Positions 13,507 through 20,711 of a stretch of DNA of 20,711 bases are shown here, in pieces. Positions within the stretch are counted from its first letter, which is position 1. Each line of letters begins with the position of its first letter. Origin of the DNA: Planctomycetota bacterium (lineage in GTDB: Bacteria > Planctomycetota > Brocadiia > JAJRTI01); contig JAJRTI010000677.1 in NCBI GenBank assembly GCA_024278415.1, positions 1 through 20,711 on the forward strand, given 5' to 3'. A model generated the notes under the pieces. That model was not told the DNA's origin and made no database searches. It was given only the letters and a program-made list of their open reading frames with translations. The translations under genes and the position numbers were made by a program.

Positions 13507-15024
13507 ATGAACTCAGCGAAGACGAATGCCGCGGATTGCATGATCCCGTGCGCCCGCGACTTGAGGGCGCAGCTTCTCGCCGACCCACACCGCCCGCGGT
13601 ACCACTTCTGCGCGCCGGAGGGCGTCGCCATGCCTTTCGATCCCAATGGGTGCATCTACTGGCGCGGGCGGCATCATCTTCTCTACATTTTCCAAGACCG
13701 ATCGCTGCCTCATAGTGGCCATTGTTGGGGCCACGTGTCGAGCGCCGACTTGCTGCACTGGGTACATCATCCCACCGCGATCGCGCCGGCTCCGGGCGAT
13801 CCGGAGACAGGCATTTTCAGCGGCAACGCGCTCGTGAACAAGGAGGGCGTGCCTACGATCATGTATCTGGGCGTCGGCGCCGGCATCTGCATGGCCACAA
13901 GCGACGACGACAACCTCGACCGCTGGACCAAGTGCGCGGCGAACCCGGTGATCCCGATCCCCCAAGAGGGCGATCCTGGTTTCGGCCAGTACAACGTCCA
14001 CGACCCGCATGTCTGGCTCGATGGCGACAGGTACTACGCGATCCTCAACGGCAGGGGGCGGCCACAGCGCGATTACGATTACGCATTCCTTTTTCGGTCC
14101 AAGGACTTGGTCAACTGGGAGTATCGGCACCCCTTCTACGAACCCAATCCGGCGTGGACTTGCCCTGACGAAGACTGTGCGTGTCCCGACTTCTTCCAGC
14201 TTGGGGACCGGCACGTGCTGCTCGCAATTAGCCACTCCCGCGGCGCCCGCTACTACCTCGGCCGCTACGAGAACGAGACCTTCTACCCTGAGGAGCACCA
14301 TCGCATGAACTGGCCGGGCGGGACGTGCTTCGCGCCGGAAAGCCTGCTCGACGGCCATGGCCGCCGGATCATGTGGGCGTGGGCGCTCGACAGGCGTACC
14401 GAGGAGCAGACGCGCAAGGCCGGCTGGAGCGGCACGATGACGCTGCCGCGGGTGCTGTCGCTTGGCGATGATGGAGGGCTGCGCATCGAGCCAGTGGCAG
14501 AACTCGAAGCGCTACGCAGCAATCATCGGCGGGTCGAGAGCCTTGCGGTGGCCGCAGGTGCCGAAGTGTCCATCGACGACGTACGGGGCGACTGCCTGGA
14601 ACTCGACGTGGAGATCGAGACCGCCGGAGTAGGGGAGGTGGGTCTGAAGGTGCGTCGTTCCCCAGGTGGCGAGGAGGAGACGGCGATCGCGTACGACTCC
14701 GAGCGTCAGTGCTTGCGCATCGACGTCGAGCGCTCCAGCCTCGACCCGGAGATCGTGTACCGCACGTACTGCATGCGCGCCGGAGAGAACCCGGCCGTCA
14801 CGGCACAGGAGGCTCCGCTTGAACTTGCTCCAGGCGAACCCCTGAAACTGCGCGTCTTCCTTGACCGTTCGATCCTCGAGGTCTTAGCCAATGGCCGGCA
14901 GTGCGTCACGCAGCGCATCTACCCCACGCGCGGCGATAGCCTTGGCGTGTCCGCATTCATCCGAGGCGGCGACGCGACCATGACGCTCGACGCGTGGGAT
15001 ATGGCCCCGACGAATCCGTGGTGA
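13507..15024 (+). CDS. GH32-family glycosidase-like protein with atypical active site
   Basis: This 505-aa protein has the GH32 layout: a five-bladed propeller (about 30-320) and a C-terminal beta-sandwich (about 340-500). GH32 enzymes cut fructosyl bonds in sucrose, levan or inulin. FDPNG has the nucleophile at D45. CWGHVSSADLLHW and GIFSGNAL match further family motifs. The RDP motif reads H165-D166-P167, so the stabilising Asp is kept but the Arg is changed. The acid/base motif, normally WECPD, reads CACPDFF with A225 where Glu is expected; E222 three residues earlier might substitute. There is no signal peptide, so it should act on imported sugar or have lost activity. ATG 13507 has GGAGAA eight or so bases upstream. 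The fold is firm; substrate and activity are uncertain. Confidence 0.85.
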   Translation: MNSAKTNAADCMIPCARDLRAQLLADPHRPRYHFCAPEGVAMPFDPNGCIYWRGRHHLLYIFQDRSLPHSGHCWGHVSSADLLHWVHHPTAIAPAPGDPETGIFSGNALVNKEGVPTIMYLGVGAGICMATSDDDNLDRWTKCAANPVIPIPQEGDPGFGQYNVHDPHVWLDGDRYYAILNGRGRPQRDYDYAFLFRSKDLVNWEYRHPFYEPNPAWTCPDEDCACPDFFQLGDRHVLLAISHSRGARYYLGRYENETFYPEEHHRMNWPGGTCFAPESLLDGHGRRIMWAWALDRRTEEQTRKAGWSGTMTLPRVLSLGDDGGLRIEPVAELEALRSNHRRVESLAVAAGAEVSIDDVRGDCLELDVEIETAGVGEVGLKVRRSPGGEEETAIAYDSERQCLRIDVERSSLDPEIVYRTYCMRAGENPAVTAQEAPLELAPGEPLKLRVFLDRSILEVLANGRQCVTQRIYPTRGDSLGVSAFIRGGDATMTLDAWDMAPTNPW

Positions 15025-15095
15025 GGGGTGATGGCACGGGCACAGAGACACCTGGGGGGGCTAGCGCTGAAGTGGCGGCAATGTCAATCGCGTGG

Positions 15096-15101
15096 TACAA
15101 T
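15096..15101 (+). promoter_or_regulatory. Possible -10 (TACAAT) for the UPF0175/DUF3368 pair
   Basis: TACAAT lies 45 bases before the antitoxin start; no good -35 is seen 17 bases further up. Type II modules usually have their own autoregulated promoter, which this could be. Confidence 0.3.
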
Positions 15102-15146
15102 ACGAACCGATATTTGCGGACCTTGTCCATGCCAGGAGCCTAAGCT

Positions 15147-15392
15147 ATGGCGCTCATAGTACAGGATGATTTGCTCAAGGCGGCCGGGACAACCCCCGAG
15201 GAAGCTCGACGGCTGCTTGCGGTGGCGGTATATGTGCAAGGCCAAGCTTCGTTTGGGGCGGCCGCGCGTCTGGCCAACATGGATCGCCAGGAGTTCCAGA
15301 AACTCCTGGGGAGGCACCGGGTGCCGATGGGGCCTAGCGCTGACGATCTGGACAAGGAGGCCCTCACCTTGAGACGCCTCAAGCTCCTATGA
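15147..15392 (+). CDS. UPF0175-family antitoxin-like protein
   Basis: This 81-aa protein matches the UPF0175 family in length and pattern: DDLLKAAGTTPEEARRLLAVAVYVQG, then the helix-turn-helix-like GAAARLANMDRQEFQKLLGRHRVP, then an acidic LDKEALTLRRL tail. UPF0175 proteins are predicted antitoxins or DNA-binding partners of DUF3368 PIN-like toxins and would repress their own operon. AGGAG (15134-15138) lies eight bases before the ATG. Its stop overlaps the next start as ATGA, so the two are translationally coupled. The gene appears complete while its toxin partner is broken, leaving an orphan antitoxin. Confidence 0.8.
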   Translation: MALIVQDDLLKAAGTTPEEARRLLAVAVYVQGQASFGAAARLANMDRQEFQKLLGRHRVPMGPSADDLDKEALTLRRLKLL

Positions 15393-15803
15393 TCGTCGTC
15401 AGCGACACCCCGCCAGTCACTAATCTCATCGGGTGCGGGCTGCTCCATGTCCTCCCTGTGCTGTACGGGCGCGTCTTGGTGCCCCAAGCTGTGTGCAGGG
15501 AACTCGCTATGCTGGTCGATGCTGACCCAGCGTACGATGTCGCCGCGTACGACTGGATCGAGGTCCATACTGTCCAGGATCAGCAGCGCAGATCTTGTGC
15601 TGATCGACGAGCGCAGGGGATCCCAAGTGGCTGATGAACTCGATCTGCCGCACGTTGGCGTGCTGGGTACACTGCTGGCGGCCAAGAAGCGGGGGCTCAT
15701 TGCTGCCGTCGCACCCGTAGTTGACGAGTTGCGATATCACGTTGGCTTCTGGCTCACCGATGATGTGGTGCAGCGTGTGATGGAGCTGGCGGGCGAAAGC
15801 TAA
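15389..15803 (+). pseudogene. DUF3368 PIN-like toxin disrupted by internal deletion and frameshift
   Basis: The first frame (from ATG 15389) reads MIVVSDTPPVTNLIG through YDWIEVHTVQD, the normal DUF3368 N-terminus with the first catalytic Asp in SDT. From about 15582 the homology continues in another frame as SADLVLIDERRG, then GVLGTLLAAKKRGLI, and ends MELAGES at TAA 15803. DUF3368 proteins normally have about 45 residues from WIEV to the LLIDER motif; here there are about 17. So roughly 28 codons, including the conserved GEAEA acidic motif, have gone, with loss of frame. The toxin should be inactive. It overlaps the antitoxin by ATGA. Confidence 0.8.
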
Positions 15804-15857
15804 CGCTCGGGGAGTGTGCCAGCGGCACGTTTGGCGAGTTGGCCCCCGGCGTGCGCA

Positions 15858-16955
15858 TCAGACAGGGTCAAAGCTCGGCACGTCCATCTGCACGCCGCCA
15901 GCCAGTGCCGACTGATGTGCAATCAGGCCTGGCGCGGTCATGGCGATGGATTCGTACACGTCCACGGCTGGCTCTCGGTCTTCGAGCAGCGCGGCGATGA
16001 ACTCCGCACAGAGGAACGCCGCACTGCCGCCGTGGCCGCTGGAATGGCGCATGGGCTCGGGGAGGAGGTCCGTCTCCCAGTAGTTCGGGATCTCCCACGG
16101 CTCCCGAGTGCCGTCGAGCTTCGCCACGGTCTGGGGCTGGCCGCCGGAGCCTGGCATGTAGCATGACACCTTCTCGCCGAACCACTGCCCGCGCTCGCCG
16201 TGGGCCGCGATGCTCCAGCACACGCTGAAGCGGCAGACGTTGCCCTGGTCCGTGATGCCGAGCGCGATCTCGTTGTCGAACGGGTTGCCGTATGGGTTCT
16301 CGTCTCCGGCTGGGAAATCCTCGTCGACCAACTGGCCCAAGCACGACACCTTTACGATCCGCTCCCGCGTCACACCCACGAGCAGGCCGAGCGAGTGGGT
16401 GGGGTAGAACATGGGTGGGAAGCCCCAGCGCCAGGTGCGTTCGCCCGCCCGTTGCGAGAGGTCGCTCGAGCGTCGGCCAATGCCGGGATGGTAGTACTCG
16501 ACCTCCGAGTACAGCAGCCGGCCGAACTCGCCGGCATTGTACGCCTCCCGTGCCGCGATGCAGGGCTGCCGGTAGTAGCTCGACTCGTGCATCATGTACT
16601 TCATGCCCGTCTTCTCTTTCGCCTCCTTCACAGCCCGCAACTCGTCGAGTGAAAGGCCCACCGGGCACGCGCTGTCCACGTGCTTGCCGGCCTCCAGGCA
16701 CATGACTGCCTGCGCCGCGTGGCTCGGAGCATCGCTGAAGATGGCGACCGCGTCGAATGTGTCACCGGCTTTGTCGAGCATCTCCTCGAGCGACTCGAAG
16801 GACGCGTCGCAGCCGTATTTCTCCATGAGCCGCTGCTGGCGGCTTTCGTCCGCGTCTGCGACCGCGGCCACCTCGCAGTTCGGATGCTCGTGCCAATGGT
16901 GGCTCGCGCCGAAGCCGCCTCCGACGACAGCGATGCGGACCGTGGGTGCTGACAT
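15858..16955 (-). CDS. Gfo/Idh/MocA-family protein lacking the EKP lysine, possibly GH109-like
   Basis: From ATG 16955 this is 365 aa. AVVGGGFGASHH (residues 10-20) is the dinucleotide-binding loop. The usual EKP motif is A96-C97-P98, so the catalytic Lys is Cys. The C-terminal domain has YYRQPCIAAREAYNAGEFG and YPTHSLG (Y184-H187). A similar YPTHxLG motif occurs in GH109 glycosidases, which use bound NAD for elimination-type cleavage, so an atypical glycosidase or lyase role is possible. GGAGG lies about ten bases upstream of ATG 16955, so the earlier ATG 16997 is rejected. It follows the sulfatase-fold gene after 73 bases, so the pair is probably one unit for sulfated or acetylated sugars. 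The family is firm; the reaction is inferred. Confidence 0.87.
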   Translation of the reverse strand: MSAPTVRIAVVGGGFGASHHWHEHPNCEVAAVADADESRQQRLMEKYGCDASFESLEEMLDKAGDTFDAVAIFSDAPSHAAQAVMCLEAGKHVDSACPVGLSLDELRAVKEAKEKTGMKYMMHESSYYRQPCIAAREAYNAGEFGRLLYSEVEYYHPGIGRRSSDLSQRAGERTWRWGFPPMFYPTHSLGLLVGVTRERIVKVSCLGQLVDEDFPAGDENPYGNPFDNEIALGITDQGNVCRFSVCWSIAAHGERGQWFGEKVSCYMPGSGGQPQTVAKLDGTREPWEIPNYWETDLLPEPMRHSSGHGGSAAFLCAEFIAALLEDREPAVDVYESIAMTAPGLIAHQSALAGGVQMDVPSFDPV

Positions 16956-17028
16956 TACCAGTAATCCTCCATGTGAGTGCCTGGATACAGTTGACAAGGC
17001 ACAGACTACAGGACGAGGTGAGGGAGCC

Positions 17029-18447
17029 TCAGTCTAGGCCCTGCGCCTGCGGCCCGTAGCGCTCCTGCTTGACAACCAGGCTCTCGCCGTCGGAGAAGCC
17101 GTCGCCGCGCTCGCCGAGGATCTTGATGAGGCGTTGGCGCCATTGCGCAACGCGGTCCGCGTGCTCCGGCTTCTTGGCCAGATCGACCAACTCGTCGCGA
17201 TCTTGGGTGAGGTCGAAGAACTGCTCGTCGCCGGTCATGGGAAACCAGATGTACTTCTCTTTGCCGTCCGTGAGGTACTGCATGGCCTGCGTCGTGTCGT
17301 AGCAGGGCGAGTGTTCTCCATGCATGAACTCGCGCCATGGCTCGCCTCGGATCGCCTTGAACACGCTCTGCCCGGTGCAGGTGTCCGGGATCTCAATGCC
17401 GGCGCAGTCGAGGATTGTGGGCATCACGTCTTGCAGGCCGACCGGCGCGTCGAAGGCGCCCGATGGCAGATTGAGCCACGCGGGGTAGTGAATCACAAAT
17501 GGGATGCGTGCGGAGCCCTCGTACGCGTAGCACTTGCGGTGCATATGGTGGTCGCCGAGCATGTCGCCGTGGTCCGCGGTGAAGATCATGATCGTGTTCT
17601 TGAGGTCGATGTTGGCGTAGCGAGGCAGCATCTCCATCATGCGGCCGAGTTCATAGTCGATGTGTGTAATGCAGCCGTAGTACCCAATGCGCCCGCGGCG
17701 GGTTTGTTCGTCTGTGAGGCGGCCGCGCCAAGCGCAGCGCGCGAGGCCGGGGGTGGGGATGTCGTGCACGTGCGCCCAGTCGCCGACCGGCACGGGGGGC
17801 ATCTGCGCGTCCTTGTACATGTCCCAGAAGAACTGGGGCGGGTCGTACGGCGAGTGGGGCCGCAGGTGGGAACACCAGAGGAAGAACGGCTTCGTCGGGT
17901 CGCGCTTGGCGAGTTGCTGGAGGGACACGTCCGTGGTCCACACCGTAGGGTGGAGGCGCTCGTCCAGGTGCCACGGCCTGGCGAGCCAGCCGTTCGCGTC
18001 CACGCCGTGGCCGCGCTCCATGGCCTCCGGGCCGGCCTGCTCCTGGAGCCAGTCCATGTAGTCGTCGTCGCCCTTGTGCAGATCGTGGGGGATAACCATG
18101 TGGTATCCGTAAAGCTTCCGCCGCGGATGCATGTTGCGCCAGCCCACGTTAATGCAGTGGTATCCGTTGCGCGCGAGCACGGACGGCAGCGTGTGCGTCT
18201 CGTCAAACTCAGCGCCTGCGTACCCAATGAGGCCACAATGGTAGTTTCCCTGGCCGAGGTGCAGAATGCGCCGCGCGCCGGTGGTCGATGGAATCTCTGT
18301 GTACGCGTTTGGGAAATACGCACCGTTGTTGACCCATGAGTCAACGTTTGGAGTTTCGCACACCGGGTGGTTGGCGATACTCAGGCAGTCGCCTCGGTGC
18401 TGGTCGGTCGTGAACAGGATGATGTCCGGGCGTTTCTCTGCGGCCAT
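17029..18447 (-). CDS. Sulfatase-fold hydrolase with Thr at the formylglycine position
   Basis: This 472-aa protein belongs to the sulfatase branch of the alkaline phosphatase superfamily. FTTDQHRGD near the start gives metal ligands D15 and Q16. The activation motif, normally C/S-x-P-x-R, reads T55-T-G-A-R59 (in PSTTGARRILHLG), so the Cys or Ser that becomes formylglycine is absent. The second metal site FTADHGDMLGDH (D292, H293) and K305 are intact, as is RPHSPYDPP. Related phosphodiesterases use an unmodified Thr nucleophile, so the enzyme may act on phosphate esters or as a weak sulfatase. No signal peptide is seen, suggesting a cytoplasmic enzyme. ATG 18447 is preferred to 18483 because a GGAGAG site precedes it. 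It heads a unit with the Gfo/Idh gene. Confidence 0.88.
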   Translation of the reverse strand: MAAEKRPDIILFTTDQHRGDCLSIANHPVCETPNVDSWVNNGAYFPNAYTEIPSTTGARRILHLGQGNYHCGLIGYAGAEFDETHTLPSVLARNGYHCINVGWRNMHPRRKLYGYHMVIPHDLHKGDDDYMDWLQEQAGPEAMERGHGVDANGWLARPWHLDERLHPTVWTTDVSLQQLAKRDPTKPFFLWCSHLRPHSPYDPPQFFWDMYKDAQMPPVPVGDWAHVHDIPTPGLARCAWRGRLTDEQTRRGRIGYYGCITHIDYELGRMMEMLPRYANIDLKNTIMIFTADHGDMLGDHHMHRKCYAYEGSARIPFVIHYPAWLNLPSGAFDAPVGLQDVMPTILDCAGIEIPDTCTGQSVFKAIRGEPWREFMHGEHSPCYDTTQAMQYLTDGKEKYIWFPMTGDEQFFDLTQDRDELVDLAKKPEHADRVAQWRQRLIKILGERGDGFSDGESLVVKQERYGPQAQGLD

Positions 18448-18523
18448 GTGAACTCTCCGAGTGGGGGGCGCCGGGGCGGCCAATGTTCAGCGCGGAGCGC
18501 CAGTCCGGGGGCTGGCCGGTCCG

Positions 18524-18545
18524 AGTATAAGTGATCATAGGATCA
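18524..18545 (-). promoter_or_regulatory. Candidate promoter and operator for the sulfatase-fold gene
   Basis: On the minus strand TATACT (18529-18524) is a possible -10. Just upstream is the inverted repeat TGATC-N4-GATCA (18532-18545), which would sit between -35 and -10, as repressor sites often do. The -35 is weak. The leader would be about 70 bases. Confidence 0.35.
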
Positions 18546-18601
18546 TATGCACGAGCGGAAGGCGTGTCAAGACGGCGTCAAGAAAGTTATCTGATTTCTA
18601 C

Positions 18602-18630
18602 TTGACAGGGAGGCTGATGGGTGTTTAGAT
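18602..18630 (+). promoter_or_regulatory. Sigma-70 type promoter of the HARE-HTH gene (TTGACA-N17-TTAGAT)
   Basis: A consensus -35 TTGACA (18602-18607) is followed by a 17-base spacer and TTAGAT (18625-18630). The region is locally AT-rich compared with its surroundings. Transcription should start near 18637, giving a leader of about 76 bases to ATG 18713. Confidence 0.65.
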
Positions 18631-18712
18631 AGTTACAAAGTTTCATTTGTTGCGATTTACATCGTGACAGGGACGGTCGCCCTTTCGGCCTATGCATGTT
18701 GGAGACAATACT

Positions 18713-19123
18713 ATGGCGAAGCGCAAGATGACGATTGCAGCGCTTGAGAAAGCATTGCAAGAGAAGAAGGTGCAGCTGGACGGGCTGCACAACGAACGCA
18801 AGAAGCTGTTGCAGCAGTTGGCGAAACTGGACAAGCAAATCGCGGCGGTTCAGGGCGGCGCCACGGGCCTGGGGTCGCGGAGCACAGGAGGACGGGGACG
18901 TCGAGGGCCCAGCCTGATTGAGCGGATCGTTCGGATTCTGGCCAAGAACAAGAAGCCCATGACGGCCGGCGAGATTGCAGACGAGGTGCTCGCCGGTGGC
19001 TACGAGACCAAGAGCGACAACCTTCAGACCCTGATCTGGTCTCAGATTTACAAGGACGATCGTATTGTTCGTCCGGAGCGGGGCAAGTTCCAACTCAAGG
19101 CAGGCGTGAAGGTCGAGGACTGA
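18713..19123 (+). CDS. Small coiled-coil protein with C-terminal HARE-type winged helix
   Basis: From ATG 18713 this is 136 aa. Residues 8-47 are a charged coiled coil (LEKALQEKKVQLDGLHNERK), followed by a Gly/Arg-rich linker (48-66, GGRGRRG), which may touch nucleic acid. Residues 68-130 look like a HARE-HTH winged helix: MTAGEIADEVLAGGY is the helical part, and YKDDRIVRPERGKFQLK is the wing. HARE-type domains are predicted DNA-binding modules, but the role of such small proteins is unknown. GGAG (18701-18704) lies eight bases upstream; an earlier ATG at 18692 is less likely because it would put that site inside the gene. It stands alone with its own strong promoter and a strong hairpin after it. 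Confidence 0.75.
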   Translation: MAKRKMTIAALEKALQEKKVQLDGLHNERKKLLQQLAKLDKQIAAVQGGATGLGSRSTGGRGRRGPSLIERIVRILAKNKKPMTAGEIADEVLAGGYETKSDNLQTLIWSQIYKDDRIVRPERGKFQLKAGVKVED

Positions 19124-19153
19124 TTCGCCTCACGAGCTGTTCATGTACCCCCC

Positions 19154-19181
19154 CCGGGGCTCCGGCGATGCTGCCGGAGCC
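19154..19181 (+). terminator. Stem-loop downstream of the HARE-HTH gene
   Basis: GGGGCTCCGGC and GCCGGAGCCCC form a perfect 11-bp stem with a six-base loop, about 30 bases past the stop, preceded by a run of eight C. It lacks a T tract but is well placed as a terminator between convergent genes. The next 110 bases contain short GATCTCTGATTTC-type repeats close to the flippase stop. Confidence 0.5.
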
Positions 19182-19292
19182 CCGCACCAATCCAGTGGGG
19201 CCACCGGGGGCACATGTGAGCCCGGTGCAAGGGCCCGGCCAAAGCGACGGAGCCGCCAGGCCGCTTCTGATCTCTGATTTCTGATCTCTCAT

Positions 19293-20711
19293 CTACCTCG
19301 GGTGGTTCGTCGGTGTAGTCGAGCGGAGGGCGCGCAGGACGGAGGACACGTCGGCCACCGTAATGAACCGGCACGCGAAAGCGGCAAGCGCGTAGGACGC
19401 GACAAACGCTACGCCGGTGGCGACGAAGACAATGCCGTATCCTAGTCGGCCAGAGGGCAGGTGGGCTTGGCAGGTTTGTCCGCACACCCACCATCCCACC
19501 CCACTCGCAGGCGCGCAGGAGATCGCTGCCGGCAGATAGACCCGCCGCACCAGAACAAGGAAGGAGAAGGGGGTTCGGCGGTGGAAATCGTACATGTAGT
19601 AAGCATAACTCAGCACGCTAGCCACGAGTGTGCCGCGCAGCGCACCGACGAATCCATACTCGATGACGAGCACAAAGCTGAGGCTGGCATTGAACACGAG
19701 CAGGCACACGGCCGCACGCACCTCCGGCCCCAACTCGCCCATGCCCCGCGCGACCGACTTGGCCACGCCGGCCAAGAGGAGCGCCCCGCACGCGATTGAC
19801 AGATAGCGCGCGGCCTGCGCGATGGACATGTATCCTTGGAGGGCTTCCGGGGCCGGTTCGCCAAGGTAGAAGTACACGATGTGGTCCGCGAAGAGCAGCA
19901 CAAACACGCAGAGCGGAGCCGTGGCCGCGACCATGTATCGGGACGCGCGCAGGTAGAGTTCGGCGAGCGCGTCGCCGTTGTCCTTGGCGAAGAGTTCCGC
20001 GGACGCGGCCTCGATCGCCCCCAGAAGCATGAAGGACACCGTGCGGATGACGTTGCTGATGCGGGCGCCAATGTCGTAAAAGCCCACCAGCTTGGTCTGG
20101 CGCATGAGCGCGCCAAGCAAGAGCTTGTCCACGTGGAAGTTGACGATCTCCGATACGGCTGCCACTTGGATCTTCCAGCCAAAATGGAACAGACGCTTGA
20201 GCATGTGCCCGTTGCACCAGCGCAGCCCCAGTCGCAGGGAGGGCAAAACGCGCCGCGAGAAAAGGACAAACCCCGCGGCGCTCACAACAGCCATGAGGAG
20301 GCGGCTGATGACTAAACCCTTCAAGCCCCAGCCTCGTTCAAGCAGCACCACCGTGCACACGGCGCCGATCACAGCCGAGGCCAACTGCGTGCCGTGCACG
20401 AGATCCAGGCGAAGTAGGCCATTGAGGATGGCCCGGAACATGAGGAGCGTGTAGTTCGTGGCGAAGATGGCGAGCACCGCCCTGAATGCAAAACGGCCCT
20501 CCGGGAGATCGCAGTTGATCCAAGTGAGCACACGGTCCGTCATCGACCAGCCGACTGCCACGAAGACCAGGCTGAACGCGGCGGAGAAGAGCAACCCCGT
20601 GTTGATCACTTGGTTGGTGCGCTCGTGGTCCCCCTTCGCCTGGAACTCCGCGATGTGCTTCATGTACGCCGTGGCGATTCCGAGGTCCAGCAGCGCAGCA
20701 AAGTCGGTCAC
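19293..20711 (-). CDS. Wzx-type polysaccharide flippase, N-terminus beyond window
   Basis: At least 472 residues of a multi-pass inner-membrane protein of the oligosaccharide flippase (MOP/Wzx) superfamily, which moves lipid-linked sugar units across the membrane for exopolysaccharide or O-antigen. The visible part starts at FAALLDLGIATAYMKHIAEF, which in this family lies after the first helices, so about 60-70 residues are missing upstream of 20711. Many hydrophobic helices follow (for example INTGLLFSAAFSLVFVAVGW). VDKLLLGALMRQTKLVGFYDIGARI, with its conserved Gly-Tyr/Phe-Tyr pattern, marks the central region of these flippases. It stops with TAG at 19295-19293. It converges on the HARE-HTH gene. 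Confidence 0.85.
   Translation of the reverse strand: MTDFAALLDLGIATAYMKHIAEFQAKGDHERTNQVINTGLLFSAAFSLVFVAVGWSMTDRVLTWINCDLPEGRFAFRAVLAIFATNYTLLMFRAILNGLLRLDLVHGTQLASAVIGAVCTVVLLERGWGLKGLVISRLLMAVVSAAGFVLFSRRVLPSLRLGLRWCNGHMLKRLFHFGWKIQVAAVSEIVNFHVDKLLLGALMRQTKLVGFYDIGARISNVIRTVSFMLLGAIEAASAELFAKDNGDALAELYLRASRYMVAATAPLCVFVLLFADHIVYFYLGEPAPEALQGYMSIAQAARYLSIACGALLLAGVAKSVARGMGELGPEVRAAVCLLVFNASLSFVLVIEYGFVGALRGTLVASVLSYAYYMYDFHRRTPFSFLVLVRRVYLPAAISCAPASGVGWWVCGQTCQAHLPSGRLGYGIVFVATGVAFVASYALAAFACRFITVADVSSVLRALRSTTPTNHPR

Noticed and set aside
17134..18339. Plus-strand open frame of 401 codons
   Set aside because: It lies opposite the well-supported sulfatase-fold gene and has a low-complexity Val/Ala/Arg composition.
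1..20711. CRISPR arrays, tRNA or rRNA genes
   Set aside because: No regularly spaced repeats and no tRNA or rRNA signatures were seen on reading both strands.

Overview
The window is about 20.7 kb of GC-rich bacterial DNA with roughly fourteen protein genes on both strands. The gene mix is a sulfatase-fold hydrolase, two Gfo/Idh/MocA oxidoreductases, a GH32 glycosidase, sugar kinases and a HARE-type HTH protein. Intergenic spaces are full of short structured repeats. This looks like a free-living, polysaccharide-degrading bacterium of the Planctomycetota, Lentisphaerota or Hydrogenedentota kind. That assignment is inference from gene content; no rRNA or other strong phylogenetic marker is present.

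Layout. Position 2-1264 (+) is the 3' part of an FGGY sugar kinase. 1435-4185 (+) is a large membrane protein with a spermidine-synthase-like domain and C-terminal TPRs. 4259-5980 (+) is an IspH isoprenoid reductase fused to a UbiA-like membrane prenyltransferase domain. On the minus strand, dapA-family (8027-7116) and pfkB-family (7081-6134) genes form a two-gene unit. A 726-bp repeat-rich spacer follows, then tyrS (8754-9980, +), which has a clear promoter, RBS and start but an in-frame TAG at codon 34. Next on + come a Gfo/Idh oxidoreductase (10059-11141), a 255-bp IS66-like MITE with an 8-bp target duplication (11157-11411), an acyl-CoA synthetase (11517-13058) and a GH32 protein (13507-15024). 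A UPF0175 antitoxin (15147-15392) overlaps a broken DUF3368 toxin (15389-15803). On the minus strand, a sulfatase-fold gene (18447-17029) leads into a second Gfo/Idh gene (16955-15858). A small HARE-HTH gene (18713-19123, +) and the 3' part of a Wzx-type flippase (20711-19293, -) close the window.

Carbohydrate use is the main theme: FGGY kinase, PfkB kinase, DapA/NanA-type lyase, GH32, sulfatase-fold enzyme and two Gfo/Idh enzymes. It is mixed with housekeeping (tyrS, ispH) and lipid activation (acyl-CoA ligase). Two hydrolases lack a canonical catalytic residue: GH32 has Ala where the acid/base Glu is expected, and the sulfatase-fold enzyme has Thr where the formylglycine Cys/Ser is expected. 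Several dispersed repeats run into gene ends and supply stop codons or false start codons.

The points most worth checking are the amber codon in tyrS, the IspH-UbiA fusion with a Glu-substituted first Asp motif, the MITE, the two atypical active sites, and the structured leader in front of the dapA-family gene.
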